A stretch of DNA of 64,000 bases from Pycnopodia helianthoides (GCA_032158295.1 CM063244.1:5150510-5214509); one strand, 5' to 3'; positions 25,001 through 33,149 are shown, numbered from the stretch's first letter. The notes: a model not told the origin generated them from the letters alone. Program-made: numbers and translations.

Positions 25001-28000
25001 CAAGCTTCACGACTAGACTTTGAACCCCTAGTCAGGTTGGCGTAGTGGTATCTTGCCTTGCCTTCCACCTCTTGGAACCCCGGTTCAAATCACACCGGGG
25101 TAACTACGTGGATTGGGTTTTTCAGTCCCTGCCTGATTGCGTGGGTTTTTTACTGGAATATTTCTCTGGGGTTTTCCTCCCACACCTAAAACTAAAACTT
25201 CCTTCATAGTCTTCTCTCTACGGGGTTCTTGGCTAGTATAGTGATTAAGTTCGCTTTAGCTTGACAACCAAAATTAATAAATGAAATTAAATGAAATAGT
25301 CCGATGACTAGGCCATCAATACACTGGATCGCTTGGCCACTAGCTCAATGATAATTGAACTCTCTTAAAGGAACATTACAGAATTAGTTTTTGCTAACAA
25401 AACAGTTGCTGGCAGTGTAAGCACTTTATGTAATTCTCCATAATACATAAACTGACAAACCTGTAGAAGTTTGAGATCGATCGGCCATCTGGGTCACAAG
25501 AAAATAGTGAAAAACTAATTACACATTTTGCATGAAATCATATAGATTCAACAAATGAATAAAACGCTCACTGAGCAATAAACTCCAATTGGAAAATGAG
25601 TTTATTAATTTCTCATCAAATATGGCATTACAGACATAAATATTTCAAGGGATGTTTTCTACTATCATCATCATTAGACCGTGTAAGTTTTATGTAAATC
25701 TGTGATCAAAAAGTATATTTTACAAGTTTTTTTTTTACCGATTCTGTAATGTTCCTTTAAGCAACTTTTAGCTGATCAGCTGATTCCCCTTTTTCCCCCT
25801 TGACAAACTGCAGTTGCATTTCCGTCAACTTCTTACCCATCTTTTCCCTCCCATTTAAATATAGGATGAAGACCAGTTAACAGTGAAGCAGTACCATTGC
25901 AGCTATTGGCCAGATAGCTGCTCCCCACTCCATACGGCCTTTGACCTTATATACGCACTGGAGGAAAGAAGTCAGATGCTCGCACAAATAAACAAAGACG
26001 TGGTCGGCCCAATCACAGTGCATGACAGGTATCCAAAAATAGACTGGAAAGAAACCTTCATAAATGTTTATTCCGATTTTCTATTAATAACAAGTTCCGT
26101 GACCGACTGAAAAGTTTCCTGACTGACTGAATGTTTCACCTCTTTATTACCAGCAATTTCGTGGAGCTGCTTAAGCACGTTAAGTAGCTAAGCACAAAAG
26201 GAATGTTGCTTACCAGACATAATGTCATGTCACATGCACCATTGTGACTGTATCCTGTTTCTTTCTGCTTGCTCTATGAAACTAGGCCCTAAAATCAAGA
26301 CTTAACTAACATTTTTATTTTCAAATTTTATTGCATAAAAATCTCTTTGTATTCCCATATCGCTTATTTATTCATTTCATTTCTCGGTGTGTTCATGTAA
26401 ACAAATTTTCTAAAATTATTTATTTTTCCAAGCTACCGACCCTCATTTTCTCCAGCATGTTACAGGCAACAAAAATTATTTGTCAGGCCTCAGTAGTATG
26501 TTGGAATAAGCCATTTGCGAGTGAGATTTGAATAATTTATGGTACATTGACTTGCTAAGTCACAACTCCCAACTTAAATTTGCATTCCTCAGACTAAAGC
26601 GACAGTTGCTATGTCTCATGGTTCGGGGCAAGCTTTTGCATAGAGTTAGCAAACACCCATACACAACTCTGAATGAATGTGTATGGCACAATGGTACTAG
26701 GGTTTGCTCATCTAGAGGTTGCTATACAAAAGCTTGCCCCAAACTATTTGACATAGCAACTGTCTCTATAGTCTCAGGAATTCAAATTGCAGCCGTACCT
26801 TGTGACTTAACAAGTCATCATACCAGACATTATTAAAATCTAACTCGCAAATGGCTTATTTACAGTATAAATAGTTACATAAATTAAAAATGTTTATTTT
26901 ATAATTAAGATTTTTACTAGTTTTAAATTGTTAAGTGCATCAAGGAATCTGTGGTTTATAAAGTGCTATAAAATGCCAATTAAATAATATTACTATCACA
27001 ATAGAGTCATGTTGTGTATATACAAATTCAGTGGTAATGTCTCACTGGTATTCACCTTGGTTGGTAACATGACTATTTTTCATCAACCTTTAGATATGGG
27101 GGTCGGACTGCAGGAACGTTCTGCGCTCTCTTCACCTTGCACCAACAGCTTACAATAGAGGGCAGTGTTGATGTGTACAAAACTATCAAACTCTACGCTA
27201 ATAAGAGACCAAGGATGTTCACAGCTAAGGTGGGTATTACATTGACACTTGACCTTTACCCTTTGGTCTTTGTCACAAGGGAAAACCTTATTGAGTAAAA
27301 TTTGGTTTGGAAGATTCTAGGTGTTCTGGTTTTAAACTAGAGTAGAATCCCACTTTAAAAACACTGGGTCATGAATTTTGTTCGCTATAGTGGTAGTTCG
27401 GTATAGTGATTTGCGGCACCCGAACGAAGATGAATTCCAAGATGGCATCCAAGAGCAATCAGCCATGAAGTGTGCTGTATTTTGTAGTAACTTATGAAAT
27501 GGCCAAATTAATAATGATGGTTGGAATAACAAGTTTTGTGTTGAACAAAGAAAATTTGACAAGAGCGGAATTTAAACCAACGACCTCCGGATTAACATGC
27601 CGCAGTCTACCAATGGAGCTATCTAGACCTATGTTGGCGATCTTCCCTATTTTGTCAATATCTTTGTTCTGGGGTGCCAGTCAGAAGCCATACAACCTGT
27701 AACTGCCGTGTAGCCAGGGATCACACCCAAGTTCACGATACAACCTGGGAAGCGGCAGCCAGAGGATCACCTAAAGGTGTCTATCAACCTATTGAAGAAT
27801 TGATTTACCATTTTTTCTAATAAGTGTATTATTTTGATTTTGTGTAGGATGAATACCATTTTGTGTATCGTGCACTTCAGAGCGTGTATCTTGCAGAACA
27901 GCAAATGAAGAGCTTCAAGGTGCAATCTGTGCCTCGTCATGGTCACGAAACAGAAAACAACAAGGACTGGCAAAATGCGCGCTACATGACCGCTGTGCCT

Positions 28001-28606
28001 GAGAGCAGTAACCTGCGGCAGATGTCGGACTCGGCGAGAAACAGTTCACTGGACAGCGACAACTGGTACCGAGCCCGCAGCCAGACGCTAGCCAGCACGG
28101 GGACACAGCGCAACCAGCGCCCGTCAAAGTTCTGGCATCGGCGGACGAAGTCGGAGAAACGCAAGCCGACAAATCTGAGCATCACTAACGCAAACGCCCT
28201 GGAGGTTACACCCCCTAATGACTCCCCCAAGGACTCGGCCCCCGAGGTGTACGACATCGCCGAGAAGTACCTAGACAAGGGGCTCCCCGGAACGGAACTG
28301 GACGGAAGTGTGGACTCTGAGGCCCGGTTAGGGAACGACACACCCAGCACCGTCTCCGACACAACAGTTATTCCAGATTACCATTTGAACTTGCAGGACC
28401 ATTTGCAGAATGACAAACACGACTCGGTTCACATCGAGGATGGAGAGACTATCGCCCTCATGGGCCACCCTTTGCCGGACACCAATCATGGGAACGCTGA
28501 ACTGTCCACGCCGGACTATCGGTTTGGTGGGTCGACAAAGTTTAAATCACGCAGCAGGGAGTCGCTCGGAAATCACAGCTCCAAGTCTGAGGAGACGCGA
28601 ATGTGA
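962..28606 (+). CDS. PTPRG: Receptor-type protein tyrosine phosphatase, R5 class (PTPRG/PTPRZ1-like), cytoplasmic part, 15 exons, 5'-partial
   Basis: A membrane receptor enzyme that removes phosphate from tyrosines on the cytoplasmic side. Coding exons are 962-1032, 1661-1757, 3256-3346, 5421-5497, 7774-7908, 8734-8867, 17892-18046, 18798-18933, 20379-20525, 21129-21299, 22479-22604, 23943-24077, 25865-26028, 27094-27229 and 27848-28606, about 845 codons. In order they encode a basic juxtamembrane segment (MRKKDRLEF), D1 with KHKNRY, DYINASY, WPDHGVP and [10 protein letters not shown], then D2 with DYINASF, YWPD and [10 protein letters not shown], then a tail of about 230 residues ending ETRM. 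Asp in place of the D2 catalytic Cys is typical of vertebrate PTPRG/PTPRZ1, so D1 should be the active domain and D2 a pseudophosphatase. The ectodomain and membrane helix are outside the window. Two frame breaks (exon 2/3 junction and exon 6) look like single-base errors. Whether it is PTPRG or an ancestor of both PTPRG and PTPRZ1 cannot be decided here. Confidence 0.9.
1450..1560 (+). repeat. Diverged tRNA-derived SINE
   Basis: Contains ggttggctcagttg (A-box-like) and, 40 bases on, ccccggttcgaatccc (B box). It resembles the SINE at 25032. Confidence 0.45.
1661..1757 (+). CDS. PTPRG: PTPRG-like exon 2 (juxtamembrane)
   Basis: The acceptor is tttgttttag and the donor gtaaat. It encodes [17 protein letters not shown] and following residues, which aligns with the juxtamembrane IPVKQFVKHI segment of PTPRG. 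It ends in phase 2 although exon 3 reads in phase 0, so the junction is one base out of frame. Confidence 0.75.
2799..2935 (+). repeat. MITE family A, right end lost
   Basis: Begins ggcccaatttcatagacc and continues with the family's interior (accagccaaaataccatgtc). Intact copies end in the inverted repeat of the start; this one runs out at about 2935. The rest of intron 2 (to 3255) shows only low-complexity sequence. Confidence 0.65.
3256..3346 (+). CDS. PTPRG: PTPRG-like exon 3 (start of D1)
   Basis: The acceptor is cttcttgcag and the donor gtgagt. It encodes [17 protein letters not shown] and then [11 protein letters not shown], the KNRY motif that opens the phosphatase domain. Only phase 0 is open across the exon. 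Confidence 0.85.
3604..4144. repeat. MITE with tatagacctttctattg ends, carrying a nested element
   Basis: The left end tatagacctttctattg (3604) is repeated inverted as caatagaaaggtctata (4128-4144). The interior is interrupted by the element at 3837-4083. Confidence 0.8.
3837..4083. repeat. Nested MITE, family A relative
   Basis: Ends gggcccaatttcatggctc and the matching gagccatgaaattgggccc form a 19-20 bp inverted repeat. The interior holds several copies of cgcagaattcggcg-like motifs. It sits wholly inside the 3604-4144 element and is therefore younger. Confidence 0.8.
4731..4873 (+). repeat. Dispersed MITE fragment
   Basis: The same sequence recurs inverted at 32470-32618: aacagcgccctcactgaggt, then an acgtgca block, then tccattgtttgacctcag. 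Ends resemble caatagacccc / gggtctaatg. Confidence 0.6.
4965..5050 (+). repeat. tRNA-derived SINE fragment
   Basis: Holds ggtctcgtggtaaag (A-box-like) and ggaatcgaatcccatc (B-box-like) about 35 bases apart, not a foldable tRNA. Confidence 0.4.
5421..5497 (+). CDS. PTPRG: PTPRG-like exon 4 (D1, DYINASY)
   Basis: It lies between tttttgcag and gtaagt and encodes [19 protein letters not shown] followed by INASYID. This is the phosphotyrosine-recognition region of D1. The phase-1 entry matches exon 3 and it leaves in phase 0. Confidence 0.9.
5990..6436. repeat. TTAA-type MITE, family C (left end lost)
   Basis: Shares with 16007-16610 and 38150-38520 the blocks gcagctgttgatagtat, ctgagggttggtg and gaaaataccgtgacag. 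The right end reads ctgtgaccataccTTTAA. Confidence 0.65.
7541..7742. repeat. TTAA-type MITE, family C, right half
   Basis: Starts inside the family at atgggtggattcaaggttc and ends cgatctatgaccctaccTTTAA, just 31 bases before exon 5 of the PTPRG-like gene. Confidence 0.65.
7774..7908 (+). CDS. PTPRG: PTPRG-like exon 5 (D1)
   Basis: 135 nt, phase 0 at both ends. It encodes [19 protein letters not shown], then [10 protein letters not shown] and [14 protein letters not shown], the conserved PTP core with QGP and FWRM(V/I)WE. Confidence 0.95.
8212..8312 (-). repeat. MITE family A fragment
   Basis: Holds ggaaaccagttgcaat, catggtattttggctggt and aatgtttttgtgctttgc, the family A interior in reverse. 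Confidence 0.45.
8734..8867 (+). CDS. PTPRG: PTPRG-like exon 6 (D1), with a frame break
   Basis: It begins in phase 0 with [19 protein letters not shown] and EVTLETK. After the A-run at 8813-8817 the family-like reading moves to another frame, [15 protein letters not shown]. The exon is 134 nt where 135 would keep phase 0 into exon 7. One missing A in the run restores agreement with PTPs. Confidence 0.85.
8982..9336. repeat. Head-to-head pair of tRNA-derived SINEs (family S1)
   Basis: A minus-strand copy (8982-9075) and a plus-strand copy (9120-9336) face each other. The plus copy holds tagattgctcagttggcag (A box) and cgttggtttaaatcctg (B box) and ends tttctttgttcaacccca. The minus copy starts with the inverted form of that tail. 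Confidence 0.75.
9912..10115. repeat. MITE family D, left part
   Basis: Starts gagccatttgccagttag and includes ggttcggggcaagctttt, as at 26508-26857. The right half is missing. Confidence 0.6.
10281..10485. repeat. MITE family A, diverged copy
   Basis: The left part is ggtcccagtttcaaaaag with aagcagaag; the interior has gtgactttggctggtaac; the right end is tttgtaaaattgaacccca. Confidence 0.5.
13166..13590. repeat. Intronic minisatellite, 18/24-bp unit
   Basis: Tandem units built from gggtttaactctggctct and extra ggctct hexamers, about 20 units. Because every unit is a multiple of three and lacks stops, both strands stay open (Gly-Ser-Gly-Phe-Asn-Ser on plus, Pro-Glu-Leu-Asn on minus). These frames are a by-product of the repeat, not a gene. 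Confidence 0.9.
14706..14925. repeat. Second head-to-head S1 SINE pair
   Basis: Minus copy 14706-14795 and plus copy 14810-14925 meet at agtctccctattagggct. The plus copy has gatagctcacttggtagag. Confidence 0.75.
16007..16610. repeat. TTAA-type MITE, family C, with internal duplication
   Basis: TTAA then aggtagggtcatac at the left, tatgaccctacct at the right followed by ttat. Two copies of a block (gaaatcaataaaaacatt, then cattcatgcgtgaatcgttt, then gccagagatgcggtt) lie near 16140-16245 and 16318-16412. Confidence 0.8.
16794..17123. repeat. TTAA-flanked MITE, family B
   Basis: 330 bp between TTAA at 16790-16793 and TTAA at 17124-17127. Ends are aggccctgtacactattgg and its inverted partner ccaaaagtgtacaatacct. 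A near-identical inverted copy lies at 41646-41979. Both carry the internal palindrome attatcgcgcgcgataat. Confidence 0.9.
17892..18046 (+). CDS. PTPRG: PTPRG-like exon 7 (D1, WPD loop and catalytic Cys)
   Basis: It follows a 9-kb intron. It encodes [17 protein letters not shown], then PDHGVP and finally VVHC. It therefore supplies the general-acid Asp of the WPD loop and the catalytic Cys, and ends inside the next Ser codon (AG, phase 2). Confidence 0.95.
18798..18933 (+). CDS. PTPRG: PTPRG-like exon 8 (D1 P-loop)
   Basis: It completes the P-loop SAGVGRTG with the essential Arg, then encodes [10 protein letters not shown] and [16 protein letters not shown]. The sequence is close to human PTPRG in this stretch. 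Donor gttggt. Confidence 0.95.
18956..19620. repeat. MITE family D copy, interrupted
   Basis: Left end gccattttgccagtcagatt (18956), interior gaagcttgccccc and ctgaggaattcaaattg, right end near catatggcttac. Interrupted by the family A element at 19136-19295 and by AAAC/C-rich low complexity to about 19445. Confidence 0.6.
19136..19295. repeat. MITE family A nested in family D
   Basis: Starts ggccccaatttcacggtg and ends gagcagctctgtgaatatgg, with gccaaaataccacgtc inside. Confidence 0.65.
19856..20020 (+). repeat. Dispersed repeat family E
   Basis: About 165 bp, with ggccatggcctccc at one end and ccttgccctctcagagatg at the other. Further copies lie at 39642, 45944 and 54885 in both orientations. 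Confidence 0.7.
20379..20525 (+). CDS. PTPRG: PTPRG-like exon 9 (end of D1, linker)
   Basis: It encodes [18 protein letters not shown], with the Q-loop Gln next to the junction, and then the D1-D2 linker. 147 nt, phase 0 at both ends. Confidence 0.93.
20665..21045 (-). repeat. tRNA-derived SINE family S2, with duplicated tail
   Basis: Read on the minus strand it has ttggcgtagtggtatcttg (A box) and ccccggttcaaatc (B box), then a long body. The tail block (gtgcagccaaggactctgag) occurs twice, at 20676 and 20795. Confidence 0.75.
21129..21299 (+). CDS. PTPRG: PTPRG-like exon 10 (start of D2)
   Basis: 171 nt, phase 0. It encodes the D2 counterpart of exons 3-4: [18 protein letters not shown] and then DYINASFLQ. 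Confidence 0.93.
21345..21728. repeat. TTAA-flanked MITE, family F
   Basis: 384 bp between TTAA at 21341-21344 and 21729-21732. Ends are agacactggacacctttgg and the inverted ccaatagtgtccagtgttt. It holds the palindrome gagacctcacgcgtgaggtc. It lies 45 bases after exon 10. Confidence 0.88.
22060..22375. repeat. TTAA-type MITE, family G, left end decayed
   Basis: The right end ccaatcctgcataatacc abuts TTTAA. The body matches the inverted copy at 39174-39539 (tttagtctgaaagcttactg). Confidence 0.7.
22479..22604 (+). CDS. PTPRG: PTPRG-like exon 11 (D2)
   Basis: 126 nt, phase 0. It encodes [19 protein letters not shown] and [10 protein letters not shown], with QYP where D1 has QGP. The same change (QHP) is seen in human PTPRG D2. 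Confidence 0.93.
22630..23420. repeat. Minisatellite in intron 11, unit about 115 bp
   Basis: Four to five well-kept units from 22650 to 23060, each with agtccaacagtttgggtgtt, gtgttggactgaggactg and catgggatcaggcat, then decayed units up to 23420 around a unique insert. Confidence 0.85.
23500..23845 (+). repeat. Retroelement tail (Penelope-like?) with hammerhead-like core
   Basis: Same sequence as inverted 40680-41060 and, in part, 34268-34415. It includes ctcctgacgatgactagag, then gctagtagaaatgttgag, then two copies of an acggcagtagaa / gcggtagtgaa block. No coding part is visible. The assignment to Penelope-like elements is tentative. Confidence 0.55.
23943..24077 (+). CDS. PTPRG: PTPRG-like exon 12 (D2)
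   Basis: 135 nt, phase 0. It encodes [14 protein letters not shown] and later [12 protein letters not shown], parallel to exon 6 of D1 in length and position. Confidence 0.92.
24092..24507. repeat. TTAA-type MITE, family C
   Basis: Left gtcgggtcataccttggt, interior gtgatgaatgatgcggcc-like and gaaactttcacaggtaac, right ctatatgaccctacct. Confidence 0.65.
24590..25015 (+). repeat. Dispersed repeat family H with a nested palindrome
   Basis: Matches 44255-44610: tcttacaacattgttatcc, ccctggggagcatataacc and ggttcccattattttataaa. At 24667-24788 it is interrupted by an inverted repeat with ends gggtgcattttc and gaaaacgcaccc. Confidence 0.65.
25032..25290 (+). repeat. tRNA-derived SINE family S2
   Basis: Reads caggttggcgtagtggtatc (A box), then accccggttcaaatcaca (B box), then a body ending in aataaatgaaattaaatgaa. 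Confidence 0.8.
25369..25756. repeat. TTAA-flanked MITE, family I
   Basis: 388 bp between TTAA at 25365-25368 and 25757-25760. Ends are aggaacattacagaat and attctgtaatgttcct. A second near-identical copy lies at 60553-60938. Confidence 0.9.
25865..26028 (+). CDS. PTPRG: PTPRG-like exon 13 (D2, Asp replaces catalytic Cys)
   Basis: It encodes [18 protein letters not shown] and ends ITVHD plus AG in phase 2. The Asp codon GAC occupies the position of the D1 catalytic Cys. Confidence 0.93.
26153..26290. repeat. MITE family A copy
   Basis: Starts gcaatttcgtggagctgctt and ends tgctctatgaaactaggccc; short version with the middle reduced. Confidence 0.6.
26508..26857. repeat. MITE family D, complete copy
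   Basis: Ends aagccatttgcgagtgagat and the inverted atctaactcgcaaatggctt. The two arms stay complementary well inside (cggggcaagcttttgcatag against ctatacaaaagcttgcccc). Confidence 0.85.
27094..27229 (+). CDS. PTPRG: PTPRG-like exon 14 (D2 P-loop)
   Basis: It completes [10 protein letters not shown] and encodes [11 protein letters not shown] and [12 protein letters not shown]. At 136 nt it has exactly the length of exon 8, its D1 counterpart. Confidence 0.93.
27536..27775 (-). repeat. SINE family S1, minus orientation
   Basis: Starts gttgaacaaagaaaatttg (inverted tail), then a tRNA-like block, then the body down to gcggcagccagaggatcacc. It ends about 70 bases before the last PTPRG-like exon. 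Confidence 0.75.
27848..28606 (+). CDS. PTPRG: PTPRG-like terminal exon (end of D2, long Ser-rich tail, stop)
   Basis: One uninterrupted 252-codon reading frame to TGA at 28604. It finishes D2 ([15 protein letters not shown]) and then gives about 230 residues rich in Ser, Asp and charged residues. The tail includes a basic cluster ([12 protein letters not shown]) and ends ETRM, which fits a class I PDZ-ligand pattern. The exon is more GC-rich than its surroundings. Human PTPRG has only a short tail after D2, so the length is distinctive. Confidence 0.93.
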   Translation, partial: DEYHFVYRALQSVYLAEQQMKSFKVQSVPRHGHETENNKDWQNARYMTAVPESSNLRQMSDSARNSSLDSDNWYRARSQTLASTGTQRNQRPSKFWHRRTKSEKRKPTNLSITNANALEVTPPNDSPKDSAPEVYDIAEKYLDKGLPGTELDGSVDSEARLGNDTPSTVSDTTVIPDYHLNLQDHLQNDKHDSVHIEDGETIALMGHPLPDTNHGNAELSTPDYRFGGSTKFKSRSRESLGNHSSKSEETRM

Positions 28607-28920
28607 TTAGTCGTGTCATAGGTCATCCAAATTGTCACGTGACTGCATCTTGGAATTAGCTATCACTTACAACTACTTTCTCTATAGTTTTTTTTAATAT
28701 TAAGTGTTTATTCTGTGACTTTTTTTATTATTAATGTTTGGACAGATTTTTTGAAAGCAAGTTTTGAGGATTTGATGTCCTGAAATTGTATTAATGAAAT
28801 GCCATTACGGAGCAAGCTTATTTTCTCAGTCTGCAAAAAGAAACAAAATGCTGATTTTAAGACTGTACAAATTAATTTTGTAACATGACAATAAATATTT
28901 GAACCTTTGCTTTCCTTTTA
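28607..28920 (+). other. PTPRG-like 3' UTR with poly(A) signal
   Basis: AT-rich sequence after the stop, with a canonical AATAAA at 28890-28895. Further AATAAA hexamers at 29411 and 30735 could give longer transcripts. Confidence 0.55.
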
Positions 28921-29584
28921 ATCCCAAATATTCTGGACAAATTTTACCTATTGCAGTTAACTAACAAACTCTTTTAACTGGAAGAGCTTTTGGTATAAAA
29001 TGTGTTGATTTTCAAAGTCACAATTGTTAACCATGCAAAGGGACTGCCACTACCATATGAGTAATTTCTACGATGATGAAGTAAAAAATGTCCCATCTTT
29101 TAAAACTCTCAATTCCACCACAATAGATGAATTGAATGATGAAATGCATCGCTTAATAAACAGTTAGCTCTTAAAGTTTTCTTTTTGTTTTTCGACCAAT
29201 GAGCGGTATTGTACCAAAGAGTTTATAAGCCAATCATTCCATGTCTATTTCCAGTATTTAAGGATTAATCGCAGGTGATTTTTTCAACAAGCGTAATTGT
29301 TTTGAGGCCCCTAGTCTGTTCAGAATTTGCTTAACAGGGTCTAAAGATAGGGCCTAGATTTGTAAGTTTAAAGGATTACCTAACTTATCTAGAATTTACA
29401 ACTTTCATTCAATAAAAAGGTGCTCATGTGGTTGGAAAATGTTTTTAAGACACTGCTAAAAGTGGTATTCTTGGAAAAAGAAGAAACTCATAGTTAAGAA
29501 AACAAAAATTGTGTCGCCCCCTAGAAAATGTTTCTTTTAAAGATTTTTGGGAGTGACACAAGAAAAGTTTTCTTGAAATAAGCA

Positions 29585-29835
29585 AAAATTAGCAGGAATC
29601 CAGTCACAAATGGTACATAGGACATGGCGTTTTGGCTGGTAACTTATTCTATAAAGCAAAATTGGTTTTGTGCTAAGTTTTTGTCCTTAAGCACCAAACA
29701 ATGTTGCTTACTGGAAAAAGGTTACCAGACCGGGAAAAACAGTTTTTTGCGCACAGTTTGTTACTGGTTCCCTGCTTATTTTTGCTAAGCAGAGTTCTGC
29801 TGTAAACAGTTCCATGAAATTGTGCTCAAGCAATT
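29585..29835. repeat. MITE family A, compound copy
   Basis: Interior motifs (gcgttttggctggtaactta, ttgtgctaagttttt) appear twice in part, and it ends ccatgaaattgtgctcaag. Confidence 0.5.
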
Positions 29836-32469
29836 ATTAGTTTGCTTTAAGTGATTCTTAATCAACCCTGCACTTGCTGGCTGACATAAGTTGTTATTTT
29901 GGTCGTCTCAACCACATCGTAGACACCAGTAAGCTCATATGCCATGATATCCTAAGCTGGAACGTGCCTCAAATCTTAAGAGGGGGGTGTCAATCAATAG
30001 GAGTGAGTGGTTTGGTCAGGAGGGGGTAGCGAAAAACTCTGCCGGCATCCTCTGTGTACAAAATCAGTATGTCAATTGTCAACGGGCGATGAAACTAAAA
30101 TATAAACCTTAATTAATTAAGCAAACAAATAATCTTAAATTTACCCAGGCAGTATCTGGACATGTAAACAAGACATTTAGATAAAAAGAAATTGTCACAC
30201 ACACAAAAAAGGAATAACAAACCCTCTTAACCTATGGAAAAAGCTTGGAAGCATTGTACTGACAACGTGTCAGAGGTCGCATTGCATCAACAATGGTGCC
30301 TCGCTTGAGGGTTGCATCACCAATGCCGTACCCCTCCCTGATGGTTTTTGAACTGATTTTGTTTTTGAACAATTTTGTTTAGCTTTTGACATGTAATTTA
30401 AAATGCTCCAAGTTGATGTTTCACCGCCACCAGATGAATAGACCGATTGCGTGTCCAATGCTTACATGTTATCACGTGACTTATAGTGGGTACTACGTCA
30501 TCTCAGCGGATTGGCAAAGATGTGCAAAGACTAGTGACAGAGTGAGAACACCAACAGTCGGCTTTATTTTTTAATTTTGTAAATAATAACACAGTTACTG
30601 AGTCCTTTTATGAAAGTTGTATGTTGTTTCAAAAATTTCCAGTATTCTACTACAAAAGAGGTTTATTTTGAGCTATGCACCACCGGCGTCGGACGATGAT
30701 GACATCGGATGTAGCCACCCGGTGTTTTGCTTGTAATAAATCACTGTAATAAAAGTAAAGAGCGTTGGGAAACTGGAACATTTAGCCTTTTGGAATTTCA
30801 AATAGACAAAAGAATCTTACAGTTTTGGAAAGCCTTTTCTTTTGGATGGTTTCAGATTTGAAAAGTGTGTGATCGCGAATGTCTGTGTGAGCACCATATC
30901 GTGAACATAATGTTTTTTGTAGAATTTCCAAGACTTGCTGGAACTGTGCTTACTGGCTTTATTCAGCCACTCCGGTATTAAAAAGGTCTCTGGTACAATC
31001 TATCGAATCTTCTTCACGGATTTCGAGAAAGAAATCTTTCATGTACTTTACAACAATGGCGCTTTCCTACGGAGGATGCCTTGTTTGTTGATTATTGATA
31101 GCTGCATAGGTAGCGTGATTTGGAGAGGCAATCGGTCTTTTGTATTGTAGTCTGTCATTCCTGAACCCTGTCAGTATTATGAAGTGTTCAGACTGATCCC
31201 CATACAGTTTATTTGTTGTTGAAGTCCCATGTCAAAGGGTGTCAGACTCTTTTATATTGCCATGTCATTTTTAAGGTTTTCATTTCGATTGATATAGATT
31301 TTTGAAGGAAAAAAAACTAGCCTTGCAGGTTCAGACATACATTTGTCGCGTCAGTGCAAAAACGTTGTATCTCGATTTTGGTTTCTCGAACGCAAAAACA
31401 TTGCATCTCAGCACGACTTGTTTTGTTGTACGTCGGGCTATTACAACGAGATACAATTTTGAAATTTGAAACTCGCGCCTATGTATTATTTGAATTGGAG
31501 ACTGGAATTTCGGAGTTATTTCTTTTGAGCCCACCCACACAACATATTTTAAAACATTGATTACTCCGGGTTCCCCTAAGGGTCGAAATTTTTTTTGTGT
31601 TTTTTTTCTTCAAAATCTGGCTACATTCTCACATGAAAATGATATGGCAAGTATTAGAGTGAATCCTGTGTGCTCGAATAATAATATTAGTGTGTGATCA
31701 TTCAAGATGAATTTATAATGTGGTGTAGTTTTGTTCTCTTGCCAAAGTCCACAATAAAGTTCTATTAAAACTTGATACTCCAACCCTTGGGTGACAAGTA
31801 AGAACAATGCAGATTGCATAACAATTCGGTCTGGAACTGTCCTGAATCTTGGAAATTTGTAACTTGTATACAGGCCACAAATATTAGAGCGTCTTAAAGT
31901 GTAAGCTTTTTTGTTACTTCAGAAAGATTGCCAAGAAGAAAAGTAAAAGTAAAATTCTGACTCAAAAGTAGTATGCCTGAAGAAAAAAAGAAGAGAAAAT
32001 AATAATTAAAATAAAAATCGTAATTCTTCGTAATCTGTTTATTTTTTACTTGTTGCTACTCTTCCTATTAACAAATAATGCATAATATATATTTTTGTTA
32101 GTTGAATTTATTTCTCCATTTTTCATTGAGGTAGTTTTGTAGTTTGTTTTGGTTAAATATTTGAAAAGTTAAAAAACCAAACATGGGTGTACAACCTTGA
32201 CAGCAGGAACTGTTTATGAAAGTACCGTTGTCGGACATGTTACAAATCTTTGTGTGAATAATGTAAATAATTATACGAATGTTTATCAATCACCAGGGAT
32301 ACCCTTTTTAAGGGAAAACATGTTTATTTTGAGGTCACATCCACAGTTCATTTAAAGTAACGGTGTAAAGCTGTCAAACCTAGTTTTTTGTGTCGTTGTT
32401 TTCATTTATTTATTTATTTATTTTTTAACATATGAATGTGACAGGGTTGTAAAATGAAAACTATTTGCA

Positions 32470-32618
32470 TTAGACCCATTGCATAAGCCGCCATTGCTGA
32501 GGTCAAACAATGGAAATGTGCACGTGTGTTATGTGCCATGCACACCTACCTGTCAACCTTTGACCTCAGTGAGGGCGCTGTTTGAGCTTGTGACATCATA
32601 TGCAAGGGGTTGTTGGTA
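32470..32618 (-). repeat. Inverted copy of the 4731-4873 repeat
   Basis: Shares ctgaggtcaaacaatgga and acctcagtgagggcgctgtt in reverse order with the first copy. Confidence 0.6.
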
Positions 32619-33149
32619 CCTACCTCCATGGTACCAATAAGATAAATCTACTTATGGAAAATATGGGATTATCTAACATCAGATAAAGAAACTCATCTTT
32701 TGTGGGCACAAGAGGAAAACAGCGGTTGACAAAAGATGCATTTTAATGTCTTCTGGAAAGAAGTAGTGGTTCTGAAAAGAACCAGAGTTGAGATATGTTT
32801 CTTTGACCCGAAACCGTGTCAAACCGATGCAGAATCTGAGTCAAAATGGGTCAGACTCTAAATCCGGGTCATTTCTGACCCAGGAGTTTAAATAGTGTGT
32901 ATCTCACCTCTGATTCTTCTTGTAACCACCCAACCCCCTCCCCCCCACCCCTTCCAAGAAGAGGTTCATTCATTGTCATCCGTTTTCCTTCCACACCATA
33001 AAATGAAAGTCTTACTTTCATGGCTGATGCCATAGTAATAGTGTTAACAACACTAAATTGCTCAAGTTATTTGGATGAATTTCCCATCCCAAGCACCCAC
33101 ATTATTGACGGTTAAATATTGTCACAATGTCCAACATGAAAAATGAATT

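Noticed and set aside
27980..28365. Minus-strand open frames inside the last PTPRG-like exon
   Set aside because: Shadows of the real coding strand; the plus frame continues D2 directly from exon 14.
962..28606. PTPRG-like gene as a pseudogene
   Set aside because: Thirteen of fifteen exons are intact with matching phases and conserved catalytic residues; the two breaks are single-base.
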